Below are positions 6,112 to 7,601 of a stretch of 7,601 nucleotides of DNA, piece by piece. A model generated the notes under the pieces. The model was given only the letters and a program-made list of their open reading frames with translations. It was not told the DNA's origin and ran no database searches. The stretch covers positions 1 to 7,601 of the forward strand of contig DYBQ01000109.1 in NCBI GenBank assembly GCA_019418545.1. The letters run 5' to 3'. The translations under genes and the position numbers were made by a program. The DNA is from Clostridiales bacterium. GTDB lineage: Bacteria > Bacillota > Clostridia > Oscillospirales > Acutalibacteraceae. Every line of letters starts with the position of its first letter. Position 1 is the first letter of the stretch.

Positions 6112-7410
6112 ATGAATCAAAAGAATTTGGCGGCAATAACCCCGCCTATGGGCTGGAACAGCTGGGACTGCTATGGTCCGGCAGTTAATGAAGAGCAGCT
6201 TTTGGGCAATGCAGCTTATATGGCGGAGTATTTAAAGCACTATGGCTGGCAGTATATTGTATGTGATATCCAATGGTCCGAGCCAAATGCCGGCAAAGAG
6301 GGTTGGGACTATATCCCTTTTACTCCCCTTTGCCTGGATGAATATGGCCGCCAAATGCCGGCAGAAAACCGGTTTCCTTCCGCTGCCAATGGGCAGGGCT
6401 TCCGGCCCATTGCAGACAAGATTCACGCAATGGGGCTAAAATTCGGCATCCATATCATGCGCGGTGTGCCGCGGCTGGCCGTGCACAAACAACTTCCGGT
6501 GCTGGGCGCCAATACCACCTGTAACTGCATTGCTCTCAGCAATTCAGTGTGCAAGTGGAACTCGGATATGTATGGGGTCGATTATCGGAAACCAGGCGCG
6601 CAGGAATACTACAACTCCATTTTTAACCTGTATGCTTCCTGGGGCGTAGATTTTGTCAAGGTGGACGACATCTGCAACACCAATATGTACATCGACAATC
6701 CCTATTCCGCCGAAAAGGAAATTGAGATGATTCGCAAGGCCATTGACCAGTGCGGAAGGGAAATGGTCTTAAGCCTTTCTCCCGGTCCGGCTGTGATTGA
6801 AAAGGCGTGGCATCTGCGTAAAAATGCCAATATGTGGCGGATTACCGATGATTTTTGGGATGAGTGGCCGCTGCTGCTGCATATGTTTGAGCGGTGCGAG
6901 GTGTGGCAGCGGCAGGTTTCTCCCGGCTGCTGGCCAGACTGCGATATGCTTCCTCTGGGCCATCTCCGCATCACCGATGACGGCAAAGGCCGCATGACCC
7001 AATTCACCCGGGAAGAACAGGTTACCATGATGACCTTGTGGACGATTTTCCGTTCCCCTCTCATCATGGGCGGCGAAATGCGGGATAACGATGAGTGGAC
7101 CCTCTCTCTTCTCACCAATGAAGAGGTGCTCCGGGTACTCAACCATTCCAGCGGCGCAGAGCAAATTATGCGGGACAATGAAAAAGCTGCCTGGATGAGC
7201 CATGATGAGGATGGCGCAATCTATGTGGCGCTGTTCAATCTTTCTGAAAAGCCCCGTACAGTAAAAGTGCAGCTGGAAGAAATCGGATGTGAGGGCACGT
7301 TCCGGGTGCGCAGTCTCTGGGAGCAAAAAGCGCTGGGAGAAACGGATGTGGAGGTTTCTGCAGAGCTGCTGCCTCATGGAGCGGCGCTGTATCGTTTGGA
7401 AAAAGCATAA
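6112..7410 (+). CDS. Glycoside hydrolase family 27 protein, alpha-galactosidase type
   Basis: A 432-residue protein with AAGGAG (6097-6102) nine bases before ATG. It opens with the GH27/clan-D signature TPPMGWNSWDCYG (10-22). YIVCDIQWSEPNA (48-60) is the strand-2 sugar-pocket segment. VDFVKVDDIC (179-188) carries the expected nucleophile Asp185, and MWRITDDFWD (241-250) the expected acid/base, Asp246 or Asp247. A (beta/alpha)8 barrel of about 335 residues is followed by a C-terminal beta domain (about 345-432). The reaction is retaining hydrolysis of alpha-linked galactosides. In this subfamily the substrate could instead be another alpha-sugar (GH27 also holds alpha-N-acetylgalactosaminidases and isomalto-dextranases), so the exact specificity is open. 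There is no signal peptide or membrane segment, so it should act in the cytoplasm on imported oligosaccharides, although no transporter is in the window. It has its own strong promoter, is divergent from the URO-D-family gene, and has no clear terminator after its stop. Confidence 0.92.
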   Translation: MNQKNLAAITPPMGWNSWDCYGPAVNEEQLLGNAAYMAEYLKHYGWQYIVCDIQWSEPNAGKEGWDYIPFTPLCLDEYGRQMPAENRFPSAANGQGFRPIADKIHAMGLKFGIHIMRGVPRLAVHKQLPVLGANTTCNCIALSNSVCKWNSDMYGVDYRKPGAQEYYNSIFNLYASWGVDFVKVDDICNTNMYIDNPYSAEKEIEMIRKAIDQCGREMVLSLSPGPAVIEKAWHLRKNANMWRITDDFWDEWPLLLHMFERCEVWQRQVSPGCWPDCDMLPLGHLRITDDGKGRMTQFTREEQVTMMTLWTIFRSPLIMGGEMRDNDEWTLSLLTNEEVLRVLNHSSGAEQIMRDNEKAAWMSHDEDGAIYVALFNLSEKPRTVKVQLEEIGCEGTFRVRSLWEQKALGETDVEVSAELLPHGAALYRLEKA

Positions 7411-7422
7411 GTTCCCTTTTTC

Positions 7423-7451
7423 TTGACAAGAATCGGGAAAAAGATTATACT
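7423..7451 (+). promoter_or_regulatory. Near-consensus promoter of the riboswitch-controlled unit
   Basis: A perfect TTGACA (7423-7428) and TATACT (7446-7451) are 17 bases apart. The predicted start, about 7457-7459, falls just before the first stem of the TPP aptamer at 7461, as expected for a riboswitch leader. The -35 begins only 13 bases after the GH27 stop codon. Confidence 0.85.
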
Positions 7452-7460
7452 GAATAACAA

Positions 7461-7544
7461 AGCTGGGGTGCCGTATCAAAACGGCTGAGAGGGCGAGAAG
7501 CCTAACCCATTGAACCTGTTGGTTAGTACCATCGTAGGGAAGCT
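7461..7544 (+). promoter_or_regulatory. TPP riboswitch aptamer (THI box)
   Basis: All the conserved blocks are present in order: GGGGTGCC (7465-7472), a short stem GCCGT/ACGGC (7470-7474 with 7481-7485), CTGAGAG (7485-7491), an optional small hairpin GGC-GAGAA-GCC (7492-7502), ACCC (7505-7508), TGAACCTG (7511-7518), GTTAGTACC (7522-7530) and CGTAGGGAAGC (7533-7543). AGCT at 7461-7464 pairs with AGCT at 7541-7544 to close the first stem. The RNA binds thiamine pyrophosphate and normally turns off thiamine synthesis or transport genes when it is plentiful. The controlled gene is to the right of the window. Confidence 0.95.
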
Positions 7545-7601
7545 GATGATTCTGTGTAGGATAGCAATATTGAGAGCATGGAGCCGGTTCCCGGAATGGG
7601 G
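7545..7601 (+). other. Start of the TPP riboswitch expression platform (cut off)
   Basis: The 57 bases after the aptamer hold no complete terminator and no clear ribosome binding site. CCGG (7583-7586) and CCGG (7590-7593) could form a short hairpin around TTC, perhaps one part of a switch, but the window ends before it can be judged. An ATG at 7578 lacks a Shine-Dalgarno sequence, and I do not call a gene there. Confidence 0.35.

Noticed and set aside
6769..7479. 236-codon - strand frame
   Set aside because: It is antisense to the GH27 coding sequence, including the catalytic-domain codons, and has no supported start.
1..7601. Search for CRISPR repeats, tRNA/rRNA, insertion sequences, attachment sites or a replication origin
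   Set aside because: No regularly spaced repeats, transposase frames, terminal inverted repeats, tRNA-like folds or DnaA-box clusters were seen by eye.

Overview
The window most resembles a chromosomal segment from an anaerobic, probably gut-associated member of the Clostridia (Oscillospiraceae/Lachnospiraceae-like). I infer this from strong AAGGAG-type ribosome binding sites, near-consensus sigma-A promoters, moderate GC content, and families that I associate with such genomes (DUF4317, DUF3783, zinc-ribbon single-pass membrane proteins, a URO-D-family protein of the gut Firmicutes type). The taxonomic call is inference; there is no rRNA or other marker gene here.

Layout, left to right. (1) The 3' part of a large aconitase-superfamily hydratase (YbhJ-like) on the + strand enters from the left edge and ends at 1976, followed by a long terminator hairpin. 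(2) A probable two-gene + strand unit follows: a zinc-ribbon/transmembrane/extracytoplasmic protein (2169-2984) and, 22 bases later, a small DUF3783 protein (3007-3411). A strong hairpin at 3431-3472 ends it and also separates it from (3), two - strand genes converging on it: a DUF4317 protein (3498-4628) with its own candidate promoter and palindrome, and upstream of that a uroporphyrinogen-decarboxylase-family protein (4734-5846). (4) A 265-base intergenic region carries two clear divergent promoters, one for the URO-D gene and one for a GH27 alpha-galactosidase-type glycosidase on the + strand (6112-7410). (5) The right edge holds a near-consensus promoter and a complete TPP riboswitch aptamer whose controlled gene, presumably for thiamine synthesis or uptake, lies outside the window.

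The window reads as several independent transcription units rather than one system: central-type metabolism (hydratase), an envelope protein of unknown function, a possible carbohydrate-use locus (GH27 with divergent URO-D-like protein), and a thiamine-responsive unit. I found no mobile element, CRISPR array, tRNA or rRNA, and no convincing new defence or biosynthetic system. The most interesting points are the URO-D-like protein with an altered metal motif next to a signal-less GH27 enzyme, the unassigned hydratase, and the zinc-ribbon membrane protein with an unrecognised outer domain. All start sites were re-examined; the longest frames of both the DUF4317 and URO-D genes start too far upstream and have been shortened here.
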